DNA from: Epiperipatus broadwayi
Taxonomy: Eukaryota; Onychophora; Udeonychophora; Euonychophora; Peripatidae
Assembly: GCA_028023455.1 (NCBI GenBank)
Contig: JAQFVV010006245.1
Span: 6,135,276-6,199,275 of the forward strand
Reading direction: 5' to 3'
DNA: 64,000 nt
The stretch's first letter is position 1, and each line of letters begins with the position of its first letter. Below, piece after piece: positions 1 to 12,610 of this stretch. Position numbers and translations under genes: made by a program. A model generated the notes under the pieces. That model searched no databases. It saw nothing but the letters and a program-made list of their open reading frames with translations, and was not told where the DNA came from.

Positions 1-649
1 TATAATAAATTCAACAGATAACAGCACATATATATTTAGCAATAACAATTTATTAACAATTAAGAAAAAGAATTACTATGTGTATTTTTAACAAATATAA
101 AGTCTGCATTTGAGCAAGCTTAATTCACAGATTAATTACTGAATAGCAAATAAGGTTTATAAAGTTTAAGTAAGCTATTATTTACTTTTCCTTCACTACC
201 ATCTATCATCTTTATAATATAATCCTCTGAGAGCCTCTTGAGGCATTCAAAATAATAATAAGACCAAGACAGTCTATTAAAAGTATTAGTCAGGTTAATG
301 GCCTACAGGAGCCCAGGTATTAAGAACAAACTTTCCGATGGTGATCTGCTGCTCTACAACTCACGGTACAGTGACAATAGCAGCAATCACAGAAATAATG
401 AGTAGCTAGTCCTTTTTTCCTATCAATTTATAACCTCTCTCTTTTTTTGTTTCCTTATCTTTTTCTGGAGTATTTTTGACTTTGGCTCTAATTAGTTTGC
501 TTAATCAATTTACATATTATTTAAAGTTTGTTATCATAAAATGAAGTTCATTTTAGCTTTTAATTACACAAATAATTAATTACTCTCTTAGGAATTTATT
601 TCCATATAAGGTAAGTTTTTAAGATCTATAATATTAATTAATCTATACA
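1..649 (-). mobile_element. LTR of a Ty3/gypsy-like retrotransposon, cut by the window edge
   Basis: This stretch matches 15442-16200 over most of its length in the same orientation. Shared blocks include the A-rich start near 30-60, the block around 237-265 (CTTGAGGCATTCAAAATAAT) and the CCTACAGGAGC motif near 302. On the - strand its left end reads TGTATAGATT, a TG start as expected of an LTR. It sits just downstream (- strand) of a gypsy-type integrase tail at 830-1215, which fits a 3' LTR. The other end lies outside the window, so its full length and target duplication cannot be read. The family assignment rests on the adjacent integrase piece. Confidence 0.6.
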
Positions 650-829
650 TGCATCTATTTTATTTAAATTATGTTTAATTGAAATTTTTTTTCAATAATT
701 TTTTTATCAGCATTCTTAAGTTTAAAATATTTAATATTTTGCACTCCTCCTCTTACTTTAGAAAATTGTTTAAACTTACATATAGTTGTTGAATCTGACT
801 GGTCTTCATATCTGATGTTTGGGTAATCT

Positions 830-1215
830 AGTTGTTAATTCGGTCAAATTCTGTGTTGATTCAAGTTCCTGTTCCTTTTCCGGGTTCCCTATCACAGCTT
901 TCTGGTTTTTTGTCTTCATCCTCAATCAGTATTTCATGTGATATTGGTTCAGCTGTGTCTTTTATTTCTTGATTGTCATCTTTTGGCATGGTCACTGCAA
1001 TTTGCCAATCTTCGAATCACTGGCAGTCATGATTTATATGTCTTCTATATGTTGTTCCATCCTGTACTTGGATGATAGTTATTGTTTTTGATAACATTTT
1101 CATGATGGATGATAGCTATTGTTTTTGATAACATTTTCATGATTACTTCTTTAATATATTTCTTCCGGTTTATATCTCGAACCCAAAGCCTGTCACCTAT
1201 TATATATTGTAACCA
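830..1215 (-). pseudogene. Integrase C-terminal fragment, Ty3/gypsy-like
   Basis: On the - strand the frame from about 1205 reads IIGDRLWVRDINRKKYIKEV, which resembles the start of the gypsy integrase C-terminal domain (GD-x-V-x-V-R followed by a K-W/Y motif). After a frame change it reads VQDGTTYRRHINHD (near 1025-1065), the 'dG..yRRHidqL' motif that ends this domain. An acidic tail (LIEDEDKKPES) follows. A 37-bp tandem duplication at 1070-1143 splits the two parts and breaks the frame. The body of the integrase (zinc finger and catalytic core) is missing: a purine-rich tract begins where it should continue. This is a dead fragment; its direction agrees with the LTR at 1-649. Confidence 0.6.
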
Positions 1216-1445
1216 AAAAGAAAAAAGAGAAGAAGGGGTAGGAAAGGAAAAGAAAAGAAAGAAAAGAAGAGAACGAAAATGAGAGAGATAAAGAAAAGAA
1301 AATAAGGAAAAGAAATGAGAGAAATAGAAATGATACATAGTGGAGAGAGATGGAAGGAGAAGAAAAAAAACTGAAATGATTTGAAATGGATGAGATTATA
1401 GAAGAAATGTGAAAGAGAGATGAGAAATGAGATGAACAGAAATGA
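1216..1445. repeat. Purine-rich (GA) low-complexity tract
   Basis: About 230 bases that are almost entirely A and G on the + strand, made of imperfect GAAA, GAGA and GGAA steps without a fixed period. It directly abuts the truncated integrase piece. No coding frame here is credible. Confidence 0.8.
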
Positions 1446-4400
1446 AATTAGAGACTCTTAACGACTTAGCTCAGTGGGGTTACAATAAAATTTAAGAAAA
1501 GAGATGTTGATGATTCAGAGATGTACAATTAGATAGATACCAAATCCAATACTAATGCAACTATAACCATTATGGCATATTAATAATTTACTACTAAACC
1601 ATACAAAAGATTATTTAAAATCATTAATTAATAGTTATTAGAATAGTTCTATCCACAGATCACACACACTCTGAATAAGAATAATGATACCTTAATTATG
1701 AAAGATTATCTTATTAAATTATATTTAACAAGGCAACAAGAGTAAATAACCTCAGGGATTATAAAACTAAAACTCTTGTGCAAAATTAAAGTTTAAGTTG
1801 CCTATAAAATAATTGCTGAGTGAATAAAACGTGAGTGATATCTTGGCTGACTATAGAATAACTATATTATGTTCAATCTTAGAATAATAAACAAAACAAA
1901 TATTAATTCACAAATTTAATGAATCAATTTATATTTAAACCAATAATGGCCTATTATCCAAGATATTACCCGAGCAAAGAAAAGGACAAGGGTAGTTTTT
2001 ATGCCTTTGCCATACTCACAGACAACCTACTCAAGACCTCAAACGCAGATGGATTAAAATTCTTTAGACATATAAGGTTTAAGATAATGATAGACAATGT
2101 GCAGTTAATATAAGATAATGTGCAGCTTTTAAAATAATAGTAAATACAATATTCTTTTGACATACTAATATTCTTAATCTCATATTGCATAATCTTTATT
2201 CTGAGAAGATATACTGATAATTTAAAAATAAACTTTTAATTAAGCATTTAACTAAGTATTTGATATAATGCAATTATCTGTTATTGTGATTCAATCTAAG
2301 AATCACTTACTTTAGCATGGCTTTATAATTCTAAAACTAATATCACATATATTTAATTAACTTTATGATATATTTGTGAACTTTTGAATTGAAGACTGAA
2401 TAAACTTTGGAAACTTAAGATTTTGTGAACTGGAAACCCAAGATAATAATATTTTCATATAAAAGTAAAACAAACAAAAACAAACTTTTTGAAATAATAA
2501 TAATTTAATTTATTGAGAACAGTAAGAAAGTGTTTACAAATTAAGGGAATACATGTATTGTCAATCTAGCGCTGGGACTTAATACAAGGATTTTGATCTT
2601 TGAAAACTATTTGATTTACAATAATATACAACTTCTTTAGCTACTGTTATTGACTATCTCTCTTAAAACTTTTACATTGTTTGTTCTGATAAATAAACTA
2701 ATAAAATAATATACTTGTACATAATAGCAGGCAAAGATTATTTAATACTGAATTTTAATCTCTTTTAAACAATTAGAGATTTGAAAATCTTTGAACTTTA
2801 ATTATAATGTCTTTATTTAGTAAGCACACTTCTAATTTTTAATTAAAATAATTCATAACACTATGGTGTCTTCTAGTAATCAGAATAACACACACAAATA
2901 GGTTTGTATTTGAAACCCTAAGCTTAACTTTATAATCCTGAACTTAACAAACGTTAAGCTGGAATAAGCATATTCAGCATATTTTTGAAAAATATCATCA
3001 CTGACATAACTAATATTATAGCTAGTGATATGTTTAAATCAGACTAAGCTAATCTTAAAATTAAATTAAATTAGATGTATGGGGCATTCACTCATCAGAG
3101 ATCAGTTATACTCTTAAATAAATTTAGTCCACATAAAACTATTACCCTCAATGTTTTAAAATTAAAAAATGTAACAGACTTACAAATCCAGCAGCGAAAC
3201 TCTGGATGAAAATATTAAAATTAGTATGTGTGAATTGCCACTTATACCATATGCATATATTTAACATACTTAAAAATAAATAGAACTTATTATTGGTTAG
3301 CTTGTGGATGATAACACTATCATATCAACACAATTCAAACATTGATATGCCTATAAGCATTAAAAATAGCTATTACTACCTGAAGAAACAAAGTTCCTCA
3401 AACACATATCTTGTCGTCACTAATCTAAAACAAATGCAACATCACCTACTGTGGTTGAATTAGCATTAAGTCATCATGAATGATAGGCTAAAATATAAAA
3501 ATAATAGGCTCCTCAGAGCTGGAAAAGAATGTGGTGGCTTTCAAAAATACCTAACTTTGAGGCAGAAACTAAGATGCCTGGAACTTGTCTACAGCACATC
3601 TGGGAACAGGAAAGACACACCAGAAAAGCACGATCCTCTCATGGGATTTCCAATGCTTATAAATGTGATCATCATCACTGAAAAATACAATACAATAACT
3701 CTATTTTGCACTATCAATTCATGGAAATACAATACAATAAGGATGGAGGATTTTGTCTACTCCATAAAGCATACTTAAAATTATTAACTAAGCCTAACTA
3801 TGAGGCTAACAAATACTAATTAACTAAGTCATTCCTAAGAAGTTTAAAAATACAAAATGTATATTCAATGTTCAAACCAACAAAACACACTGTCAAGTGA
3901 CTACTATGATAAATACTTTAAAATTAAATGCATATAAAATTCTAGGCAAGGCACAATGCACACATAATAAAATATTCAATACTAAAATATAATGATTAGT
4001 GGACTTTTAAAAAAAAATTGCAAATTAAATGCGAGAATATTAATTCTCAATGCATATAAAAAATATTTACATTTATTATTAATGTAACATTCATAAAACA
4101 AATGAATGGAAACTCTCTGATAAACTTCTTTGGCTGGTTTAAAATAAAACTGAGTGAAACATCCCACATATACTAAACTAAGACTATGATATTTAAATCT
4201 CTGTAAATGAAATTATCTAATAGATATTCACTTGTGAAACATTTAATAAATAAACTAAATTGACCTAAGAATGGCAAAATATTTGCTCATTCTAATAAAC
4301 CCATTAAGCTTTAAAATGATAATCCTAATTTACCTGGCATATTTATGCAAAAAGTGTTACACAAAATATATATAGCATAAATATTTTTATGGTTTCATTT

Positions 4401-6984
4401 TTTTTTAAAACCAATAAAACAGACAATAAAAAAAAATAATAATGCAGTAACTCAAGTTCATACTTCAGCTCCATAATGGTTTTTCCGTTTACAATATGTA
4501 GATAATTTATTTAGGCTAATTTATCTATCCGAGTTCGAAGTTTCAGTCAAAATATTTATAAACATGGCAATGATTTCCAAAACAAAAATGTTCAATAGTT
4601 CTTTAAGATAATACTTTCACTTTCTTTTATCTTTAAAGATAATTTTAAATATTAAAATAATAAAATAGCATAAGCATAAGCTGGCATTGGAAAAATAAAT
4701 TTTTCAGCTGAGTACATTTTTTTACATTTTAAAATCCCGGGTTCAAATGCAGAATAATAATAATAATGTATAGCTTTATTTAAATTTCACTATTCTCCTT
4801 TAGATAAACGCATTTTTTAAAGTAGAGCTTTTTTTTTTAAACATTATTTTTTTAATATTTCAAAATGTATTTATTTTTTTAAACAAATTTCCTTTTACTT
4901 TTTAAACATAAGAGTAGACTTTGTTTATAATTAAGGATGTTCCTTGGTTTATGAGCTAAGATTACTTGTCACAAAGTTACTTATAAGTAATGGTAAATAT
5001 AACAATTTACGATGTATTCGACAGATACGAGAATTATTATTTTAAAATACATATTTTTCTCTGTTTACATTTCACTAAAACGAATTATTTCCATTTCAGG
5101 TAAAGGTATAAATGATAACCTTTTAGCTAATCATTATTTGTAAGTTCATCCTTAATTAAATATAGCTTAAAACATTTTTATCCAACACTTTCCAGAATAA
5201 AATAATTACTATCTCATATACAATAAATTTTAAAGTTGGATATAAAAAAAAAAAAAGATATTCAAGTATAGAACGCTTTGCAAATAAAGTTCATTCTTCT
5301 TTATCTTAATATAATATATTTTTCTTTTCTAAATTTACTTTTAGAAACAAGTATTATTATGAAAGAGCATATTTAAATGTGGATATCAAGTATTAATGGT
5401 GATGCATCAAATTTAAAGTCAATTTTAATTTACGAGGAAGATGACGCATTTTCATTATAATGTTTTTTTTTTAAAAAATTATCAATGTCTTTTAATTTCT
5501 TCCTCACATATATTTTTAATTCAATAGGATAAAGACTAAGTATCCTACAAATACAATAGTTCAGTGCAATAAATTGTTTAGCCATAAAAATAATTAATAA
5601 TTAAAACTTTAATTTTACTTTTACTTTTAAATAAAGAAAAACGAATAGATCAAATGCATATGAAATAAGAGATGCTAAATTTCCTTCAAACATTTTTTTA
5701 CTATAATCTCATGTTCCAATTGAAATTTGATTGTCAGAAAATGATTACCTTTTTAACTTTAGCCTTCCATCACTGCAAGACGGTTTTAAATAATTGTTTT
5801 AAAAACATACTTTTACTTTTAAAAATAAAATATTTAAATAAAAATTACAACTTTTATTAAAGAAAGATTTCAGGATTTCCACATGTAGAAACAAAAATAA
5901 GTAAGCCCCCTGAATGAATCTTGGATTTCTATTTATATCTGATAATCTCTAATACACCCACTTTTGATCAATTGGCTTGAAAACCAATGAAATTATTTTT
6001 TTAAACTTTAATATTCTTGCCAGACCAGCTGTGGAATCGATTTACTGATGTAATCTATCTAATTATACCAAACCACATGACTCACAGCTGCAAAGTCAAA
6101 AATTCATTGTTAACAAATATCTAATATTCTTAGACAATATTTTATAAACACAATAATAATAAATATAAAATTTAAAGTTATTCCTCTCTATTAAACTTTT
6201 AAATATTTCATTTTAAATAATTTTATTCATTCATTTGCTTTATTTTTTTAAACAATATTGGAATTAAATTATTTTTTATTCTTATGTTTACATGTCTCTT
6301 GCATACACATACATATTCTCACATATGGATAATCTATAAACATGACCTCACACTAATTGTTTAAAGTTACTCTTAAAACTACAACAATACAAATATTAAT
6401 GAATATTTAATTCAAAATAATTTTTATAAGTGAAACGCTAAACTAAATTACATCTTTTAAATATTATTACTGTTTTAATGAAAATTTACAGATTATTTTT
6501 AAACTTAAATGAATTACATAATAGTTACTTTAAAATATATTTAATACTATTTATCAACTGACAACTATCTCTGGTATTTCTTTTACTTCAAATTATTATC
6601 TGACATCCCTTATCAAATTAACTCACATATATTATTGAAATATTTAGACATAATTCCATAAATATTTAACAATTATTATAATATTACATAAGATATATCC
6701 TATTTTGTTCATTAACTAAGTTAATTTCCATTTTTATCATCATTATTTTTTAAAAAATCAAAATTTCAAACAAAAGGTTAAGCTAAGATAACCTCAGGCA
6801 CCTATTGGAACTAAGTGAAACTTTAGTTAGGTACAATATATATTTTCTCTTTTCTAGTTTGTTATTTATATTTTTTCATTTTTTTGACCAACTACATATT
6901 TTTTACTAATAATTAATTCTTCCTGTATGGATTTTGCTCTTAATTTGTAGGTTTCTAGTTACTTTTTTAAAACTGGAGGTGGTA
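1446..6984. other. AT-rich stretch without recognisable genes
   Basis: I see no supported gene here. Open frames such as 3476-3778 lack family motifs and look like chance frames. Near 1465 there is a tRNA A-box-like string and near 4738 a B-box-like string (GGGTTCAAATGC), but no matching partner box, so neither is called. Homopolymer T and A runs are frequent from 4300 to 6300. Confidence 0.5.
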
Positions 6985-8510
6985 TAGAATTGGTTGTTAG
7001 AGATTATATGAAAATAATTACTACACTTATCAATTAGGAATATAGAATCAGTTAAAGTTAAAAATGGGGTGAGACTAAGACAAGGATGTCCTATGTCACC
7101 TATTTTGTTTTTATTGTATTTGAGAGAAATGGATAGAGCAATAGAAAGACTAGGAAGAGGGGTAAAGATACTATTAATAGGTGGCAAGGGAGTACATACA
7201 TTATCGGGTCTTTTTGTTTGTGGATGTTGTCTTGTGCACAGAAAGAAGGGAAGATATGGAAGTTATGCTAAGGACATGTGCAAGGATGGGTAAAGAGATG
7301 GGATTAAATTTATTGAGGAAAAATCAAAAGTAATGATAATTAATACTGGGGAAAGAGAAAAAGAATTTGTATTGGGGGATACAAAGTTAACTGTGGTGAA
7401 TAGATATGATTATTTGGGGATTGTCTTAAGTAATTGGAGAAATTGTTTGTATGAATAGGAGAAAAAATTGATAAATGAAACAAAGAAAAGAAAGGGATTG
7501 ATAAAGAAATTAACAGTGTTCTCATATAATAAGTACGATGTAGCTGGAATTGTAGGAAGGGAATGGCAGTACCAGGGTTAACATATGATAATGATGCTTT
7601 ATGTTAGTAAAGGGGTATTAGATAACTTAGAAAAAGTACAAAGAGAAGTATGAAGACATTCATTAGATGTAGATGTGTGGATGGCAAAGGAGACAACTGA
7701 AAGAGAAATGGGATGGTCAAGTTTTTATATAAGAGATGCAAAAAGCAAAATGAAAATGCTAGGTATATTACAGTTTATGGATAATAAGAGAATATCCAAA
7801 GTAGTATTTAATGGTTTAGGGGTAAAGGGCAAGCAACAGAATGGATGAGGAAGGTAGTACGGTATGCAGATTTGGATAAATAATTTATGTCAGTATACCT
7901 ATGCAAAAGGTGGGATGATTGTGTTAGAGAATTATTGAATATTATAGTGATAAGGAATGGGATAGAAGAATAGATGTGTTAATAAAGAATAGGGAGTTGG
8001 ACAACTAGTATGGAGAGTAAAAAGAGTTTAAATATATATAGAAGTAAATGGAATATTGGTTGTGAGCTAATTTATGGTAATAGCAAGGAAAGTAGTTTAC
8101 TGCTTAAGGCTGGACAGGATCTTTAGCATCAAAGGAATGTATACATAAATGAAAAAATGTGGGTGATTTAGTCTGCAAGTTGTATAAGAAAGACATAGAA
8201 AATATTAGGCATTTATTAATTGAATGTAAATGCCTGCCAGAAAGGGTCCAAAAATGATTATACAGAAAGTGGGTTATTGTTTTTTTTTATGCTGGGTTTG
8301 GTAAAAGATAAGGGGGATTTAAATATAAAGGCTATGGAATTGACAAAGATTGTGTTGTGGAAATGGGATGGAGCAGGATATGGGAAAACAGGATGCTGAA
8401 TGGAAAGGGAAGGTAAAGTGGAACAGGGTTCTCTGGGCATAGTGGCTGAGAGATTCCTGACATTATATAAGAAGTCGCAGTGCATCACATCACACAGACT
8501 TTATAAAAGG
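6985..8510 (+). mobile_element. Non-LTR retrotransposon, 5'-truncated copy 1
   Basis: This is a decayed 3' half of a LINE. It matches copy 2 (8520-11925) and copy 3 (32100-34372) from the RT middle onward: the 'MRLRQGCPMSPILFLLYLRE' block (7069-7128) is an RT signature. It continues through the C-terminal region ending with a Cys/His cluster near 8160-8230. The catalytic FADD site is destroyed (around 7195-7225 it reads through as LFVCGCC) and several frameshifts and stops follow. The 3' end carries the family's conserved tail (GGCTGAGAGATTCCTGAC) and ends in GCATCACATCACAC. It starts abruptly at about 6985, typical of 5' truncation during target-primed reverse transcription. It is inactive. 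Confidence 0.85.
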
Positions 8511-11500
8511 GTAGTAAGAAAAGAAGAAATTGTTAAAATTGGATATTTGAATATACAAGGTGGTAGGAAACCAGAATAGTGACTGGAATTAAATAAAGCA
8601 ATTAAAAATGAAGTTTGAGGTATTAGTAATAGTGAAAACACATTTAAGAGAAGAAGAACCTATACTGGAAGAGTTGGTATGGCAGGGTATAAATAGAAAA
8701 GAAAAAAAGAAGGGGTGGTATAGGAGTTATGTCAAAAAATATTTAAATACTGTTAAGTGTGAAGAACATTTGTGGTTTGAGCATAAGATTAGGAAGACAA
8801 GAATGAATAATGGCTATACTGTATATGGACACTGAAGGCAGTCAAACTATAATGGAGTGGAATAGTAGCATATATGAATGCCTAGTTAAAAATATAGAGT
8901 GTTTCAAAAAAGGGGAAGAAAATAATGGTTATAGTGGATATCAATGGTCATATTAAAGAAATTGATGATGTGGATAACAAAAAATGGACAGATTTTTGAA
9001 AATTTTTTGGCAGAGAGTGAATTTGAGCATTGAAATTTATCAAATATTTATAAGGGACTATACATATGATCTAAAAATAATATATATCACGCAATAGATT
9101 ATGTATTAGTAGAGAAAGAGGGAATGAATAAAATTTGGAAAATTAAAGTGTTTGATAATGAAGATAGAGTGTGTAATAATGATCATAATTACTTAACAAT
9201 AGAAATGGTTAGTAATGTGATACAAAATAGTATTAAAAGCAGAAAGAATAGTGAAAGATGTGGATGGAAAATGAATGATAAGAATAAGTTAGAAGAATAT
9301 AAAATAAAAGTAGAAGAATTCATGGAAGAGTTTGTTGGAGATGAATATAAGGACTGGTGTGATGAAGTAGGAAAAGAAAATATTTAGAAGAATAAAAGTA
9401 ACAGAAAAGTTAGAATTAGTAAAAGTGTAAAAGAGGGGAATAAAGCATGTAGAGAATATAAATCTGCAATTAAAAACAGAGAAAGTGAAAAAGATATTAA
9501 TATTAAATGGGAAAAGTATTTTTTTTTTTTTTTTAAAAAAAAGAAGTTAGCTAAAATAGATAATTATGGAAAGAGAATGAAATTAAATAGTAAATTATTG
9601 GAGGATATTATTAAAGGTGGAAGAGATGGGAATAAAATTTTTTGGAAATATATTAAAAGAAGGAATGTAAGGGAGAGAGAAATAGTCTTACTAGATGATG
9701 AGCAAAGAGTGTAGCTGTAGAGAAGAATTAGAGACAATCTTAAATAAGTATCTAATGGATATAGAAAAGATGTTGGATGTGAAGGACAGAGTTGCTGATA
9801 ACAAAACATTAAAGCATATAGTAATGGAAATATTATAATTACAGAAAATGAATGAGGCAAGAAATAAATTGAAAAGTGGAAAGGCAAGAGATTTAGCTGG
9901 ATGGGCAGCAGAGATGGTGATGAATGTAGGAAATAATCTATTATAGGAAATAGGACAAAATTAAATCTATTATCATGTTTTAATAAGATGGCACAGAAGA
10001 GAGAATTTCCAGATACCTGGAATAATATGAGTAAGGCTCTTATTTAAAAGAAAGGGGTAAGGATCATAGAAAGTTAAACAATTATAGACAGATAGAATAA
10101 TGTCAGTGTTATATAAAGTTTTTTCTTATATGGTAGCTGGAAAGTTGGCAAAATGGATGGAAGAAAATAATATAGTGGGAGAAATGCAAGGAGATTTTTG
10201 ATCAGATAGGCATATAGGAGTTAGTTTATTTGTAGTCACACAACTTATAAATATGACTAGGAATAGAGGTAGACAAGTATATATAGTTTTTATAGATCTA
10301 GAGAAGGCATATGATAGAGTAAATAGAAATAGATTATGGGTAAGTTTAGTAAATTTGGGAATGAATGGGGCTTTAGTGGATCTTATTAAGAGATTGTATG
10401 AAAATAATTACTATATGTATCAATTAGGAAATATAGAATCAGAATTAGAAGTAGAGTGGGATTAAGGCAAGGATGCCCTATGTCACCCATTTTATTTTTG
10501 TTATATTTGAGAGAAATTGAGAGAACAATAGAAAGATTAGGAAAAGGGATAGAGTTACAATTAATGGATGGCAAGGGAGTATATATATTGTCAGGTCTTT
10601 TATTTGCTGATGATATGTTCTTGTGCACAGAAAGTAGATAAGATATGGGAATTATGCTAAAGACATGCACAAAGGTGCATAAAGAGATGGGATTAAATTT
10701 AGTGAATTAAACTCGGAAGCAATGATGATAAATGCTAGGGAGAAAGAGAAATAATTTTTACTGGGGACATAAAGTTAAATGTGGTGGATAGGTATAACTA
10801 TTTGGGAATCACCTTAAGTAATTAGAGAAATTGCTTGGATGAATGGAAGAAAAAATGATAAATGAAGTGAAGAAAAGAAAGGGTCTGATAAAGAAATTGA
10901 CAGTCTTTTCATATATTAAATAAGATGTAGTCAGAATTGTATGGAAGGCAGTGGCAGTAGCAGGATTAACTTATGGTAACGATGCTTTGTTTGTTAATAA
11001 AGTGGTGTTAGATTACTTAGAAAGAGTACAAAGAAGTAGGAAGACATGCATTAGATGCAGATGTGTAGTTGGCAAAGGAGGCAGGCAATTCAAGGAGAAA
11101 TGGGATGGTCAAATTTTTATATGAGAGATGCAAAATGAAAATGTTCAGTAGATTGCAATATACAATATATGGATAATAAGAGAATAGCCAAAATAGTATT
11201 TAATTGAGTTATAAGTAAAGGACAGACAAGAAGATGGGTGAGAAAGGTAGTATGATATGCAGAAGATTTGGATAAAGATTTTATATCAGTGTACTTATAT
11301 AAAAGGTGGGATGATAGTGGCAAGGAATACAATGGAAGAATAGATGCATTGATAAAAAATAGGGAATTGGAGAGATGGAGAACTATTATGGAGAGTAAAA
11401 ATAATTTATATATATATAGAAGCAAACAGAATATTGATTGCGAGTTAATTTATGATAATAGCAAGGAAAGTAGTTTATTGTTTAAGGCTCAAACAGGATC

Positions 11501-11925
11501 TTTAGTAACAAAAGACTATACACATAAATGGAAAATATGGATGATTTAGTCTGCAAGTTATGTAAGGAAGGCATAGAAAATATTAGGCATCTGTTAATTG
11601 AATGTAAATGCCAACAGACAAAAAGGATACAAATAATGAAGTTGGAGGAGAATAAATATAAACAAAGTGATTATACAGAAAGTGGTTTCTTGGTTTTTAT
11701 GGTGTGTTTGTGAAAAGATACGGTGTATTTAGGTATAAAGGCCATGGAGTTGACAAAGATTGTTATAGAAATGGGATGGAGCAGGATAGAGAAGAATATG
11801 GGAAAAACATAGAGTGGGAATGGAAAGGAAAGGTAAGGTGACTAACAGGTTTTTCTGGGCATAGTGGCTGAGAGATTCTTGACTCTGAGAAAGAATCATA
11901 GTGCATTGCATCACATATGTAGATA
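8511..11925 (+). mobile_element. Non-LTR retrotransposon, longest copy (copy 2): endonuclease, RT, Cys/His tail
   Basis: The longest copy of this family. An apurinic-type endonuclease domain spans about 8530-9210: KIGYLNIQ-like start, HAIDYVLVEKEG near 9090-9123, and a DH motif (NDHNYLTIE) near 9178-9207. RT follows: VYIVFIDLEKAYDRVNRNRLW at 10277-10340, GLRQGCPMSPILFLLYLRE at 10459-10515, and the catalytic FADD at about 10600-10611, still intact. The C-terminal part ends with C-x2-C-x7-H-x4-C (CKLCKEG..HLLIEC, 11547-11605), the cluster seen after RT in CR1, Jockey and R1-type elements. Many frameshifts and stops make it non-functional. It begins where copy 1 ends, head to tail. A clade name beyond 'endonuclease-type LINE' would need a tree. 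Confidence 0.85.
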
Positions 11926-12523
11926 AAAAAAAAGAAGAGACACCTTGATAAGATTCCTATATGGAAATCTGGTTTAATGTTTTAAATATATTTTATTCAT
12001 TTTAAGTTGTTTGTTTAAGATTGATTAATCTTTTTAATTCTATAATGAAGACAACATTGTGGATAAGTTTTAAGTTTGAAATTTGATCATCTGAAATGAT
12101 ATTTGGATAATATATAATCAAGTTTGTATGGATGGCAATGACAAACTATCATTGATATAATCATTTTTTTTATTATTTGATTAGTTTGCCAAAAGACTCT
12201 TAAGAGTTATAAAATCATTTTTTAACTTATCTCAAGAAGTTTACTGTATATAGCATGCATATACATATTGTATATATTATTTAATATGCTAAGATTTAGA
12301 TATGTAAAATTTTAAAATAATAATAAAATCAATATTTTAATTTTAAGGAGTCTCTGTATGCATGTGCTGTGTAGGTGTGCATTTGTCTTAAACTCTTAAA
12401 TTATTCTTAATGAATTATTTAAGTTAATTGTAGAAATTATTTTGATTAATGCCTTCAACAAAGAACATATCCATAAATATATATGAATATGTTTATATAT
12501 TATACACACACATTTCTTTTTAG

Positions 12524-12610
12524 ATGGGAATCTACATGGCATTTCCAGTAGGTCTTTTTTACTACTTTCATCAAGCTGAATATTTTGAAAATTGGGTTAT
12601 AGCAAAAAAG
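12524..12610 (+). CDS. PET100: PET100 exon with the membrane segment
   Basis: The acceptor is a pyrimidine-rich stretch ending CTTTTTAG at 12523; the donor is AAG|GTAATT at 12611. The exon has 29 codons from ATG to AAG. It holds the single hydrophobic segment (MAFPVGLFYYF) and the conserved QAEYFENW motif. Its border after the two Lys codons is where the PET100 family has the basic residues before R-E-L-x-P-P. Confidence 0.88.

Noticed and set aside
1460-1480. A-box-like TAGCTCAGTGGGG string suggesting a tRNA or SINE
   Set aside because: No B box or cloverleaf follows within 100 bases.
3476-3778. 100-codon open frame on the + strand
   Set aside because: No domain, no splice or promoter context, and composition like the flanks; the product looks random.
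4735-4750. B-box-like GGGTTCAAATGC
   Set aside because: No convincing A box upstream at the right distance and no acceptor stem.
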